A stretch of 64,000 bases of DNA from contig CM070877.1 of assembly GCA_036365515.1 (NCBI GenBank), positions 68,748,522 to 68,812,521 of the forward strand, in the 5' to 3' direction. Of this stretch, positions 1-12,055 are shown one piece after another. This DNA is from Torymus aiolomorphi (Eukaryota; Arthropoda; Insecta; Hymenoptera; Torymidae). The translations under genes and the position numbers were made by a program. The number at the start of each line of letters is the position of its first letter. Positions within the stretch are counted from its first letter, which is position 1. The notes under the pieces are model-generated. The model was not told the origin of the DNA and did not search any database. It worked only from the letters and a program-made list of their open reading frames with translations.

Positions 1-3
1 GTT

Positions 4-6
<3 letters not shown>

Positions 7-65
<59 letters not shown>
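7..65. repeat. (AT)n microsatellite
   Basis: Uninterrupted alternating A/T run at the left edge. It abuts the truncated LTR of the BEL/Pao fragment that follows, so the LTR end may have been lost to microsatellite expansion. Confidence 0.95.
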
Positions 66-68
<3 letters not shown>

Positions 69-900
69 CAATTAAAGTTTATTTTTGAGGAAATAGGCCC
101 TCAGAGGTCTTACGCGAAGCCCCGCAACCTTTGGTCGCGTGAAAAGGAGGGCCGAGAGAGCGACGCGCCTAATACATAGAGTATATTAATGAAAACTAGT
201 ACATAGCTTTCCTCGGCTCTCTCTCACACTAATCTGCGTACAATAACAAGCGTTTTAAAAACGGCTGAAACATACCGCCCGCCACGAAACGGGTTACAAA
301 CGTTTTGGTACGTCACCTACAGACTATCTCAACTAAAAAAACATATTAAATAAAAATCGAAAAATGTTTTATAACAAACAAAATTGAGTGAGTTATGAAT
401 CTAACGATTAGCGTTCGCCCTTTAAATAAATAAAGCTGTAAAATATAAAAATAATTAGCCGGCTGGCTTTTTACACATATAAATTCGACTCAATACAAAC
501 TTTATAAAAATCAACTCGCGTATACATTAAATAGATAAATGTTTATGGGCAACAATTAAAAATTAAGCTATACATCATACTTTCGAAACGTCTTCTTTCT
601 TCAGGCTTGCCTTTTCATTACAATACAAGCATCGAACTTAGATGGCACCGCCCGCCGTGTCACTCCTTATTCTATCCAGGTGCCTGGTCGCTGTATCATT
701 GACTGGTAATAATACAAGCTTATTTACGGGCCGTTTGTATTCAGAAGTAGCCGTCTTGATGCGAGCGACTCGACTCAACCAATCCTTTTCAGGGAACAGT
801 TGAACGATACGTCGGAGGGGCCACTTTATCGGCGGCATCAGCTCGTCTCGAACCAGCACAACGTCTCCAGCTTTGAACGAGTAATTTGGATGCAATCATT
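66..900 (-). mobile_element. BEL/Pao retrotransposon, 3' fragment
   Basis: Read on the minus strand, this runs from the last part of pol (638-895) through about 370 bp of untranslated DNA to a purine-rich GGCGGGCGG stretch (rc of 276-284). An LTR-like sequence follows, starting TGTTTCAG (rc of 264-271) and carrying AATAAA near 80. The order pol end, polypurine tract, LTR with poly(A) signal is that of an LTR element's 3' end. The upstream part is missing beyond about 900 and the LTR is cut at the (AT)n tract. It is distinct in sequence from the complete BEL element at 4571-12050. Confidence 0.7.
638..895 (-). pseudogene. BEL/Pao integrase C-terminal domain (DUF5641-type) fragment
   Basis: An 85-residue frame with the hallmark of the domain that ends BEL/Pao polyproteins: a GDVVLVRD beta strand, then PPIKWPLRRIVQLFP, then RVARIKT and a final KRPVNKLVLLPV. 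In complete elements this lies just after the integrase core and is thought to help bind DNA or chromatin. Here the catalytic integrase, reverse transcriptase and gag are absent, so it cannot act alone. The ATG at 895 is only the first Met in the open stretch and not a real start. Confidence 0.8.
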
Positions 901-1925
901 TTGCTCTTTGTTGCGCATGCACCAGCCCTGTTGAAAGAGACTTATAGAACACCATCAATTATCCAGCCATTTTACGATAGAAAAAATTTGTCACATAAGT
1001 ATTTTATAAGAATTTATGAGACAATAAAACAGCCTTGTTATTTTATAGGAAATTATTAGAAATTACACATAAAGGAATTTCCCAGCATAACTTTTAAGGA
1101 ATTAATAAAATTATACTGGTAAAAAGTCTATTAGGACTTGTAGGAAAAGTACCCTTTGAGACTTAATTAGTAATTACTGAAATCACATAGTTATGTTTTA
1201 ATAAGGATTTTGTCATAAAAATGTATTATAAGAATTAATAAGTTAACACGTATAAAAAGTCTATGTGTCTTCTTGGTACTTTCCATTAAAAAGAAATAAT
1301 GGTTGAATACGTTATATCTCATAGAACTATCATTAGATTTTATTTGTAAAATCATATACGGAGTAATTTAAATCTGTTTTAACACGGAAAGTCTTAATGA
1401 TAGTTTTAATTGTTTTTTCCGTATTTTCGGGTGCAAATACACACATTAATTTCCATACACTTATACGCATTTTCAATTTAATGTTTGTGCAATGGAATTA
1501 ATAAGAAAAATACAATTATTTAAAATTAAAAAAAAAATAATTTATGGAATTTAATAAGAAAAATATAATTAGATCATATATGCAATTTCTTATACAAATG
1601 TTTATAAGATTTTATTTGTTATATACAATATAATTTTTTTTTTTAATTTTAATTAATGATACGGATTTCATAAAATAAATACTAATTATTTTAATTTTGA
1701 AAAATAATTTATTTTTAGAATTTAATAAGGTATCTGTAATAAGATCTAATTCGGGTTTGCTGATATGATTTCATAATAGGAATTTATGAGAAAAATACTA
1801 TTAATTTTCAATTTGAAAAACAATTAATTAACGGGATGTGTGATGCCGATATCATTTTTGTAATAACAGTATTAACAGAATAACACGAAAAAAAATTTTT
1901 TAGTATTGTTTGGGAAATATCAAGT
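901..1925. other. AT-rich intergenic DNA, no gene seen
   Basis: Strongly AT-rich with loose recurrences such as AATTTATGAGAAAAATA and AATTTAATAAGAAAAATA. These suggest an old degenerate tandem repeat. No frame, splice pattern or RNA gene was recognised. Confidence 0.5.
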
Positions 1926-1929
1926 TTTG

Positions 1930-3420
1930 AATTTCCCGCGGTTGTGCGACTGAGGGATAACTCAGCAGGCGGCCGCGCGACGGCAGCACTCAGCAGCTGC
2001 TCTCTGCGGAACAGCTGAATCGCTACACTGATTAGCCGAGTACGGCAAAAATCATACTGTCTCTCTCATGCTTACATGTAAATGAGAGAGACGGTGATTT
2101 GACTCACTCCTCGGGAACAACGAGACGAGGAAGAAGACGGAAGTACTCATTCAGTCAGTTGGTAGTAAAATCTGGACGGCGTGCTCGCCACGAGGCCGCA
2201 TGGCGGACTCTCAATTCTCTCACTCACTCAGTTAGTATCCATGTAATGGTTCGACTCGTGGAAAAATTCACGGTACTTTGGCTCTCAGTGGATACACTCA
2301 AACCTCTCACTAAAAGTCTCTCTCAGTAATGGTCTACCACGAGGGAAATCTACTGTGCCGGCGATTCTCATGTGATGGAGCTCTCTCTCTCGGTCAACTC
2401 ACTCTGTGTAGCGGTTCGTCTCGTAGAGAAACTCACTGTGCACATTCGGCGATTCTCAAGTGAAACATTCAAGTGTAGTGTTTCTCACTCTCTCAACATA
2501 GACTGCTGCTCGGCAACATCTCATACGGCGTCGTCTAGCACGGCAGGTTTTCACGCAGCAGTGTCTCTCACACGGAAACTTCTCACCCGGCGGTGATACT
2601 CAAGCGGCATCTTCTCACCGGCGCTCGATGCTTCGAGCGCGCCACGAGGCAATACCTCACATGGAATATTCATAGTGCAGTGCGTCTCACAAGGCAGCTT
2701 CTCACGCGGCTTCTCCTCACATGGCATATACTCACTCGGCAACTTTGCACAGATTCTCGCTCACACCTGCACTTTCACCAATGCAGCCCCGGCAGTAAAC
2801 TCATGATCACCGTGATCAATAATATCAACGGGATTTGGGCATGGTTTTTTCAAGCAGGAAAATTACACTGGCAGTTCTCAATCGGCTTTGCTCAACTGGC
2901 TTCTCTCATCGGCTGCTTCGCATCCTCACACTCATCTCACCGGCTTATCTCATCTTTCGTTATCATGCTCAACATACGGTTCTTCTCAACTGCTCAGCTT
3001 CGTTGTGGAATCACCATCATGGGACCAACTCATCAGCGTAAGGATTAATATAACCTCTACGTATGATAAGGTAACAACTCAAATACATGCGGCCATTTTA
3101 TACGAAGGTGCGCTGCTACACGGAAAACATAACCAAGCTGTACAGCAGGAAATACTCAGGCACGATTAGGTCAGTAATACCTAATCGTGTCATCTCATTG
3201 AAAACTCAACCACAATCAATTCAATAATAATTGATTGTGTTGCTTATTGTATGGTTAGTACACTCATCAGTGATTCGCAACGTCACACAGAAAACTCATA
3301 CACTCAAACAGCAAAATCACCAATACTCACAGAATTTTGTAACACACATACACTCAGAATCATGTAACAGTCATACACTCAACTATTTAATTGTAACATC
3401 TCACACATTTTATACTTATT
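1930..3420. repeat. Degenerate CTCAC/GTGAG-type tandem repeat region
   Basis: GC-richer island in AT-rich DNA. On the minus strand between about 2740 and 2640 it reads as imperfect ~15-bp units of the form GCCnnGTGAGnAnnn, so the minus frame there shows a 5-residue periodicity (MPCEE, KPREK, LPCET). Elsewhere the unit is looser, but TCTCA/ACTCA recurs every 15-40 bp up to 3400. Two blocks near 2246 and 2411 are longer imperfect copies of each other (GGTTCG...CTCG...GAAA...TCAC). A hairpin of about 13 bp (CTGTCTCTCTCAT / ATGAGAGAGACGG) sits at 2058-2094. The open frames here (2099-2329, 2372-2596, 2593-3048) follow from the repeat and have no recognised homologue. Confidence 0.5.
3161..3239. 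other. Pair of covarying 11-bp hairpins
   Basis: Hairpin A is CACGATTAGGT (3161-3171), loop CAGTAAT, ACCTAATCGTG (3179-3189). Hairpin B is CACAATCAATT (3211-3221), loop CAATAAT, AATTGATTGTG (3229-3239). Both have perfect 11-bp stems, 7-nt loops of form CARTAAT and a 50-bp spacing. The stems differ at four positions, each matched by a complementary change in the other arm. Each is preceded by ACTCA(G/A). Function unknown. Confidence 0.7.
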
Positions 3421-3424
3421 CTTG

Positions 3425-4570
3425 AAACAACCTTTATATCGACAATTATGTAATAGTAATTTATATTTTATAGACAGTTTTATAATATATTGAAATTTAA
3501 TTTACTGAAGTGTTTGGCTCTCAAATTATTTGTAAACACCCACAGTATGTCGTCATTATAAATTAGGGAATTCTCAAACAAGTATAGTATTGTGTATACG
3601 AAGGGCGTGACTATTTTAATGCGCCTAAAGCTAAAAAAATTTGGTAAAAAATACTGTTCACAAGCTCTCATATTTTTTTCAAAATTTTTAACATCAAGGA
3701 ACCGGAAAAAAAAAATAATTTTCGAAAAATGCGGTTTTTAGGCCTTACTGGTATAAGGAGGGGAAATAGGTCCCCGGAAAAATCGTAGAAAATTCTTTTT
3801 TTACTATACTTATATGAAATAGTGGCATTTTGCCTATTTTAACGTGGGGTACCATTTGGTACTTACGTAGTCCTTACTTTTGGTCGATAAAGGTATATCA
3901 CAACCAACGTATCAGAAACTTTCAAAATGGGTCATAAAAAAATACTGGCACATTCTACAAATAAAATGAAAACTTTCTTCCGATCAATGATCTCTAGAAA
4001 AAGTTATAAGATTTTGAGTAAAAAATTGATAAAAGTTGGATTTTAACCAAAAATTGTAAAAAATAACCATTTTCATCGTTGCATAGCTTTTTTATTTGTG
4101 CTAATATCTACCTAAAATTTTAGGAACATTTTTTTTTTATATATAAAAAACTAAAAGTAAAAAAAATTTAAGCAATTTTAAAATTTTGAGCTGCTCACTT
4201 TATATGAAATATCCTTTATATAAGTATTGTTAAAATATCTGTTAAAGCATACCGTTTCCCTTATGTGGTGTATGAGTGTGCACGCGCATATGCATGAGTG
4301 TTACGTGTGCGTATATGAGTGTGCCGCGAGGGAGTGCTCTCTCCTTGAGGCATTGCGAGACTTCTCTCTGCTCCGTTTCAGTAGACCGTGACTCGATACG
4401 TAACTGCGAGCATGAAGCGAGTATCACCTCCGATAGATCGTTTGTACAAGAGTGTGGGTGTGTGTGCAGTTCAATAAAAACTGTCTAAGCTTTCTCACTT
4501 CAACCTCTAATGTATTTATTCACGGACCGTCTTAACAAGTCTCACACCGCAAAAATTCATTAACATACAA
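3425..4570. other. Intergenic DNA with a dispersed repeat and a GC-richer segment
   Basis: No gene recognised. About 3940-4050 resembles 46290-46410 (shared ACTGGCA..TTCT..AA..AAAATG and TTTTGAGTAAAAAAT), so it is a dispersed repeat. The 4230-4560 segment is richer in GTGTG/CGCG and carries AATAAA at about 4473. It could be an old LTR or a gene end, but no matching termini were found. The complete BEL element is inserted at its right edge. Confidence 0.4.
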
Positions 4571-5210
<640 letters not shown>

Positions 5211-5212
5211 AT

Positions 5213-5232
5213 TTTGGTCCTTCGAGCCGGAC
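5213..5232 (+). promoter_or_regulatory. Putative primer binding site of the BEL/Pao element
   Basis: TGG followed by TCCTTCGAGCCGGACC starts about 4 nt after the 5' LTR. TGG is the complement of a tRNA 3' CCA end, as expected for minus-strand priming. The tRNA species cannot be named from the sequence alone. Confidence 0.6.
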
Positions 5233-5540
5233 CTCGTAACTTTTGATGATCAAATCTGCGCCAGGGAATTTCAAGGTTTCCGAAAAAAAAAACTTTAATT
5301 TAAAATCAATGACGTGAAAGTGGACAAGAAGTCTGTGGACCCCGGATAGCATCACTCTACACCGAACGCTTGCACTGGCAACCAACTACATCGCCGTCCT
5401 CGTCAGCGCACAACTGATCCCTTTTGGAGAATATTAAAGGTGAGCCAGTGAATGCGCGGTCCACATCAGCGCCGCGAAGCCGCTTAGCAGCGGCTACGCT
5501 TTCCAATGCGAAGCCATCTTGACTCCATCTTCGAACGGCT

Positions 5541-6150
5541 ATGCGTGCTACCGCATCGCTATTTCGAAGCGGCCGTGCAGCGAGTGCGAGACAAAACGCG
5601 CCGTCCGCCTCTCGCCGTCCAGAGGATGTTCCCCAGCAGGAGGCGTCGCCGCCGCTCCAACGCGGCCGTGCAGCGAGTGCGAGACAAAACACGCCGTCCG
5701 CTCTCGCCGTCCAGAGGATGTTCCCCAGCAGGAGGCGCCGCCGCGGCTCCAACGCGGCCGTGCAGCGAGTGCGAGACAAAACGCGCCGTCCGCCTCTCGC
5801 CATCCAGAGGATGTTCCCCAGCAGGAGGCGCCGCCGCCGCTCCAACGCGGCCGTGCAGCGGGAGCGCGTCATAACGCGCCGCCCGCACTTTGCCATCCAG
5901 AGGATGTCCCCTAGCAGAAGGCGCCGTCGCCGCTCCAACGCGGCCGTGCAGCGGGAGCGCGTCATAACGCGCCGCCAGCACTTCGCCGTCCAGAGGATGT
6001 CCTACAGCAGGAGACGTCGCCACTTCAACGATGCGGTGTAGCGGGAGCGCGTCAAAACGCGCCGGCCGCCTCTCACCGTCCAGAGGATGTTCTACTACAG
6101 GAGGCGCCGCCGCCGCTTCAACGCGGCCGTGCAGTGGGCGCGCGTGAAAA
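5541..6150 (+). repeat. 93-bp tandem repeat in the gag leader/N-terminus
   Basis: Seven imperfect units begin at GGCCGTGCAGCG-like sites at about 5571, 5664, 5756, 5849, 5942, 6035 and 6125. The usual spacing is 93 bp, which is 31 codons, so the repeat is frame-preserving. One unit is 92 bp, shifting the frame. One unit has CAG changed to TAG (6039-6041), a nonsense codon in the frame that continues into gag. The units are very GC-rich and encode basic, Arg/Ala/Pro-rich peptide in any frame. Confidence 0.85.
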
Positions 6151-7176
6151 CGCGGCCGCCCGCCTATCGTTTTCAGGCTGACGATCTCCAGCAGGATGTG
6201 CCGCCGCCTCGACGTCCCTCGCGTCCGATAACTGCGGCGCACGCAGACGCACCAGCACCACGTCATCAGTCAGCTGCGGGCGCGCATATAGTTGCGCTGC
6301 CCGCCTTGTCTCAACAACCAGAGGCTACAGCAGCAGCAGAGGCACATCGCCGTAGAGTGCTGTTCGCACGGCCTACGCTTGTAACCTCGCCGTCGTCCCA
6401 GCCTATATCAAAGGCGGCATTAGCAAGCGGCGTCTCATCGTCTCAACGAGCAGCCAACGCCGTGAGAGCGCGTTATGTTACGCTATCTCGCATGAAACAC
6501 CTACAGCAAACAGCAAGCAGCGGACCACCGGAGAACCGTTTTCGTGCAGCAGTTGCGGGCGTTTCTGAAGATGACCCTTCATATGATAACTTAAGTATAA
6601 ATAATAGTGAACTGTACGATTATAGCGATGCGAATCCCGATTTTCAATATGTTTCCAACCCGATTGTGGGAAACTCTAGCAGGAGAAGCACGGGAAGCGA
6701 CGCGAGCTTATTTTGTAGCGGGAAATAATGCAAGCGAAATAATAAAGAACCTCGAAATGCGTTTTGGAAATACACGACTGATATTAGATAAAATCATTAA
6801 AGAAATACAACTTTTGCCAAAAGTAGAATCTGAGGGAACTAAGTTAATTGAATTTGCGACTAAATTAAGAGCAGCTGTGCTAGCCATTAAATCCTTTGAT
6901 AATCATGTAGGTTATCTTTACAGCCCTGAACTGGCTAATGGATTAATAAACAAGTTACCGCGCTCGATGATCTCAAACTACGTGAGATTTGCCGCGACTG
7001 AACCTCCAAATAAAACGGACTTAGAGAAAATTTCCGATTTTATATACGATGAAGCCGAATTAAACATAGCCGCTGGTATAGTTTCGTTTGATTCGAGCGC
7101 GGAACTTCTAAGAATACCGAACGTTCGTCCAAACATCCTCGTGTGCAACAGAAGTCAGTTCATACAACAAATGTAA
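5541..7176 (+). pseudogene. BEL/Pao gag region, frame-broken (DUF1759-like core)
   Basis: Gag builds the particle that packages element RNA. The frame at 5541-6041 covers the Arg/Pro-rich repeats and ends in TAG; the same frame resumes at 6087 and runs to 6728. The conserved capsid-like part is in a different frame at about 6680-7176: LEMRFGNTRLILDKIIKEI, then YSPELANGLINKLP, typical of the DUF1759 domain of BEL gags. At least one stop and one frameshift near 6680 separate the parts. Extent of the true N-terminus is unclear because of the repeats. Confidence 0.75.
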
Positions 7177-8229
7177 TGGAAAATAATGACGATAATTCTA
7201 AAACAAAAAATGACACTAAGCGTAAACGCTGTCCGTTTTGCGGACGTAAAAATCATTTGATTAATGTATGCCGGGATTTTATAAAAGTCTCTGTTGCTCA
7301 ACGTTGGAAAGCTGCAAAAACTAGTCGTTTATGTTACAATTGTCTAGGGGAAGGGCATACTCGAAATAATTGCAAAAGCAACTCATGTAAACGTTGTGGG
7401 CGTAATCATCACGATCTCCTACACTTTTATGAGAAAGACAACAATATACAGCCAAAAATCGCGATACCAGAGAATAAAGTAAATTTGAGTGACTCACGAG
7501 TAAATGATAACGTAGTAACTGTTGTAAATAAATCAACATGCCTAAAGCCCTGTACATTCTTAAAAATGGTCCCTGTGGATGTAATAGGTTTACACTCTAC
7601 TACCTCTATATATGCCTTATTAGATGAGGGCTCGACAGCCACAATAATAAATTATAAATTAATTAAAAAAAATAGGCGCTGTATGTAAGCAAGTAAATGT
7701 TTCTCTTAAAGGTGTAGGAAGTGAGGAAGCAATTGCAATGTCAAGCGAAAAGGTTAACATAAGAAGTAAAAGCGGGTCGTCAATGTTCCAAATAAAAAAT
7801 ATTTTAGTGGTAAATGACCTTGTGCTTCCCAAACAATGCGTAGACGGAGGGTTAGTCAAACTTTGGTTTAATCGAACAGGTATTCATACGAATGCTTACA
7901 ACATAGCGCCAGACATGTTATTCGGACAAGACAATTGCGAGTTAATAATTACCCGCGAATTCCGAGAGATAATAGGTAAAAACCTTTCAATTTCTCGCTG
8001 TTCTCTCGGCTGGTCGATTCACGGAAGTATCATAAAAAATACGATTAGGCAAGTAAATTTAATAGCCCCGACGTTACCTAAAAAGCAAATATCTGTAAAT
8101 AAAATTGATTATGACCTAGAGAAAACAGTAAAATTATATTTTGATATAGACTCTATTGGGATAAATACTCATGCGCCTCGAAATCCTGAAGTTGATCGTG
8201 CCCTTAAAGTCGACGAGCCGATGCGTTGA
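7143..8229 (+). pseudogene. BEL/Pao zinc-knuckle and aspartic protease region, frameshifted
   Basis: Zinc knuckles occur in the frame at 7143-7688: CPFCGRKNHLINVC and CYNCLGEGHTRNNC, both C-x2-C-x4-H-x4-C, plus a third Cys/His cluster CKRCGRNHHDLLH. They bind RNA. The protease follows, with the active-site region ALLDEGSTATIIN (Asp-x-Gly) in the DUF1758-type position. A frameshift near 7670-7690 moves the frame to 7738-8229, where the protease tail (DMLFGQDNCELI, CSLGWSIHG) is still readable. The protease would process the polyprotein; here it is broken. Confidence 0.82.
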
Positions 8230-8986
8230 TAACGTTTGGGAAGTTGGACTTCTTTGGAAGCAGGATGATACTAATTTTCCAAACGGTCGTTCACAAGCAC
8301 TTCGACGGCTTTATTTAATAGAAAAAAGGCTTGATCGCAACGCGAATTACGCAAACTTGTATTATCGCGAAATTGACAAATTATTGGAGGAAGGTTTCGC
8401 TGAAAGAGTTAGTAACAAACCGATTAATAGTAGAGTTTGGTACTTGCCTCACTTCGGAGTGCAAAACGTCAATAAACCCGGTAAATTGCGCCTCGTTTTC
8501 GATGCTGCAGCTAAAACAGCTAATACAAGTTTTAATGACCTTCTACTTTCGGGACCAGATTTATTAAAGTCTTTACCGGGCGTAATAATGCGTTTTCGCC
8601 AATTTGCGTACGCGGTTAAAGCCGACATTAAGGATATGTTTTTAAAAATTAAAATTCGACCGGAAGACCGCGATGCTCAGCGTTTCTTGTGGAGAGGAAA
8701 AGATCGTTCGACGGAACCGAAAGAATACGCGATGTCTTCGGTGATTTTCAGCGCGAAATCATCGCCGTGTGCTGCCTTATATATAAAAAATAAGAATGCC
8801 GCATTTTTCTCATCGCAATATCCTGAAACCGTCAGTAGTATCACAGAAAATTGTTACATGGATGATTTCCTTGATAGCTGTATCACTATCGAAGAAATGT
8901 CTAAGCGTGTATCCGAGACAATAGAAATAAATGCGAACGCAAATTGGCAAATACACGGATGGCGAGTAACGAAGAATCAGTTCTAG
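8171..8986 (+). pseudogene. BEL/Pao reverse transcriptase, frame-broken at both ends
   Basis: RT copies element RNA into DNA. Visible RT blocks are LRRLYLIEKRL (linker), VWYLPHFGVQN, GKLRLVFDAAAKT, the first catalytic Asp in YAVKADIKDMFLKI and the polymerase box YMDD in ENCYMDDFLDS. The protein is joined to the protease by a frameshift around 8200 and to the RNase H by another at about 8965, where QIHGW continues in a different frame. The box is YMDD, where BEL elements more often show YVDD. Confidence 0.85.
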
Positions 8987-9828
8987 AGAATGCAAATCTG
9001 ACAAATAATTCCGAAAATATGATAAAAATAAATTCAGAGCCTAATGTAGAGAAAGTATTGGGTTTAAAATGGTTAAATGTATCAGATGAACTATCGTTTA
9101 ATTTAAATTTAAATAAAATTAATAAAGATTTGTATGAGGGAAATAGAAAGCCGACTAAGCGCGAATTTCTTAGTATAATAATGTCGATCTTTGATCCTCT
9201 CGGATTTCTCACGCCTTTTACCATCCACTCTCGTATCCTTATGCAAGATATTTGGTCAAGCGAAATTTCTTGGGACGAGGTTTTGCATGATGCTGAATTT
9301 TCGAGCTGGAAGCAATGGTTGCGCGATTTGAAATTTGTGAAAGAATGCCGTGTTAGTCGTTGCTATCAACTTAAACATACGCAAAGTAATTCCGCTGAAT
9401 TACACATTTTTAGTGATGCTAGTTCAAAGGCATACGCGACCGTAGGTTATTGGCGATTTCCGTTAAATGAAGGAAGTTTTCACGTATCCTTTATTATGTC
9501 AAAAAGTCGTGTTGCACCCTTGAAAGTTGTTTCTATTCCGCGGTTGGAATTACAAGCGGCTGTTCTTGCTACTAGAATCGCGCATATGATTGCCTCCGAG
9601 CATAGATTTAAAATCATACGTCGAGTGTTTTGATGCGACTCGAAGTCGGTGCTACAGTGGATTAGAAAAGATCCGCGAAATTTTAAAGTGTTTGTGGCTA
9701 ATCGGCTAGGAGAAATTCGAGAGAGTACAGAAATTTCAGAATGGAAGTGGATTCCATCTAAGGAAAACGCAGCCGACGACGGAACGTAAGTCGCGCCTAA
9801 TTCCTTAAATAAAGATAGCAGGTGGTTT
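8944..9828 (+). pseudogene. BEL/Pao RT thumb and RNase H region with two stop codons
   Basis: Contains KVLGLKWLN, the FDPLGFLTPF block diagnostic of BEL/Pao RT connection, and RNase H features LHIFSDASSKAYATVGY (catalytic Asp) and PRLELQAAVLATR (catalytic Glu). The frame is shared with the integrase downstream but is cut by TGA at 9631-9633, replacing Trp in the usual FWCDS motif, and by TAA at 9787-9789. Both are single-codon lesions with the frame preserved around them. Confidence 0.85.
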
Positions 9829-11409
9829 TTGGGACCCCCCTTTTTAAGAAAACCGGAAACGCAGTGGCCGATTGAGAATTTTAAATCAAAACACGAAAGC
9901 GACGCTTCAGAACTTTTAGAAAAATCAAATCTCGCGGTTTGCAATTTAGTAGAATTACCTTTAACGATAGACCCCACCCGTTTTTCATCTTGGATTCGGC
10001 TCGTATCAACGGTAACGCAAGTTTTGAGAGCGATCGAAATTTGGAGAAAAAAGGTACAATCATCTACTGACAGATTTTTAAAAGCTGAAACGATTTGTTT
10101 CAAGATGAGCCAGGAATCATCCTTTCATGTAGAAATAAACGCAATTAAGAAAAATAGTCATATATCTAGAACTAGTCGCATTATTAATTTGAACATTTAC
10201 TTAGATGAACAAGACATTCTCCGCGCAAATAGCCGCATTACAAATCTGGCGGGAAATGATTCATTAAAAAGACCAATAATTTTAGATGCTAAAGATACAA
10301 TAGCTCAGTTATTAATAAAACATTATCACGAGCGTTACTATCATGCAAACCACGAGTCAGTCTTAAATGAAATAAAGCAGAAATTTTGGATAGTCGGGCT
10401 TCGAAACGCTTTGCGAAGTATTTCAACGAAATGTTTAGTATGCAAAATTCAGCGCGCACGTCCGTGTAACCCAAAAATGGCAGCTTTACCACCTGCAAGA
10501 TTAGCGTATCAAACTCGTCCATTTAGTCACTGTGGGCTTGATTATTTCGGCCCGATGTTAGTAAAGATTGGTAGAAGACGAGAGAAACGCTGGGACGCAA
10601 TTTTCACTTGCATGTGTACGCGAGCTGTGCACCTGGAACTTGCACACAGTTTAAGCACAGATTCTGCTATTTGTGCTTTGAGACGTTTTGCAGCCCGAAG
10701 AGGCACGCCACTACGTATTTATTGCGACAATGGCACCAACTTTATGGGCATGAGTATCGAATTGACGCGAGCTATCCGTGAAATCGATCAGACTCAAATC
10801 GGAGAATTTGCGACTAAAAATAAAATTCAATGGGTTTTCAACCCTCCGACTGCGTCTCACATGGGGGGAGCGTGGGAACGTCTTATTCGATCGATTAAAA
10901 CTGCTCTCGCAGTTGTTCTAAAAGAACACGCTCCCAAAGAGGAAACCTTATTGACAATCTTAGCTGAAATCGAACATTCAGTAAACTCCCGCCCTCTCAT
11001 CCTTGTATCTTTAGATCCGCGCGACGACGAGGTGCTTACACCTAACCATTTTTTGTTAGTGGCATCCTCAGGTCAAATCCGAATAAGCAAGTGTGATGCG
11101 CAAACTTCGTGCACTAAAAAGCAGTGGCAAATAGCACAACACTTTGCCGATGCTTTTTGGCGCAGGTGGCTGCGAGAGTACGTCCCTACCTTAATTCCTA
11201 GAAAAAAGTGGCAATATAATGATGACCCTTTAAAAATAAATGACGTTGTTTTAATATTAGATACAAATTCTGAGCGGAATCAATGGAAAAAGGGTATAGT
11301 AACTCGCATCTTACCAGGAAATGATGGTCAAGTTAGAATTGTAGAATTAAGAACGGCTAATGGTATTTTATTACGCCCTACTAGAAAGTTAATCAAATTT
11401 GTAAATTAG
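9829..11409 (+). pseudogene. BEL/Pao integrase with intact catalytic frame
   Basis: This 526-codon stretch is the longest undamaged part of the element. It has the His-His-Cys-Cys zinc domain (HERYYHANH ... CLVC), the DDE core (Asp in HCGLDYFGP, Asp in IYCDNGTNF, Glu in MGGAWERLIRSIK) and the DUF5641 tail (NDVVLILDTNSERNQWKKG, ending RPTRKLIKFVN). The integrase inserts element DNA into the host. The ATG at 9829 is not the native start because integrase is released from the polyprotein. The stop is TAG at 11407-11409, 48 bp before the 3' LTR. Confidence 0.9.
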
Positions 11410-11445
11410 ATTGTTAATGGTACAAAAGCTTGAGAGCCTTTGTAC

Positions 11446-11457
11446 GAGGGGGGAGGA
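11446..11457 (+). promoter_or_regulatory. Polypurine tract of the BEL/Pao element
   Basis: GAGGGGGGAGGA immediately precedes the 3' LTR start TGTTCCC. This is the expected plus-strand primer site. Confidence 0.85.
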
Positions 11458-11735
11458 TGTTCCCGATTGGAAAGGGTTGACTCAGCGCAAAAGAAAATTT
11501 TGCGTAAGCCACACGAATACGACGTTCAATAAGGTTCGCTCGTGATTCGTTTTTCTTCTCTCCACCGATTGATCAAAATCGATAAAAGGAAAGAGAGCAC
11601 GGGGTAAACACGCAAAAAGGCATGTTTACGGACGGTGGGCTATCGAGTCGGCCAAAACAAAACCTACCAATGGAGTAAGTACGCAAAGAGGCGCGTTTGC
11701 AAACCATTTTAACGAGAGATGGCGGTAGTGAGAGT

Positions 11736-11805
<70 letters not shown>

Positions 11806-12050
11806 CACATATCACACGCGAAAGCTCCAATTTCCGAGCTTCAAAAAGCTGAGCGTGCCGACTGTCTTTTGTTTAAAAACAAAAAGAAAAGCGAGATGTC
11901 TAAAATAAGAAAAGAGAAATTTCATTCGTCGTGCGACGATCGTAGCGTTAACAACTCACTGTACACTTTCAAATAAAGATATTTGTAAAACCTAAAAAGT
12001 AATTGTCACAATTAAATATCTTTTTCCTGTGCGCAATTGATTGCCTTCCG
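11458..12050 (+). repeat. 3' LTR of the BEL/Pao element
   Basis: Direct copy of the 5' LTR with a shorter GA tract (about 11739-11802). Ends at 12050 before the TACAA duplication. Confidence 0.9.
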
Positions 12051-12055
12051 TACAA

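Noticed and set aside
581..612. Hammerhead-like CTGAAGA...GAAA on the minus strand
   Set aside because: No paired stem II between the core blocks; lies in BEL 3' untranslated DNA.
4230..4560. Possible solo LTR before the BEL element
   Set aside because: AATAAA and a TGTT start are present, but no matching 3' end or target duplication was found.
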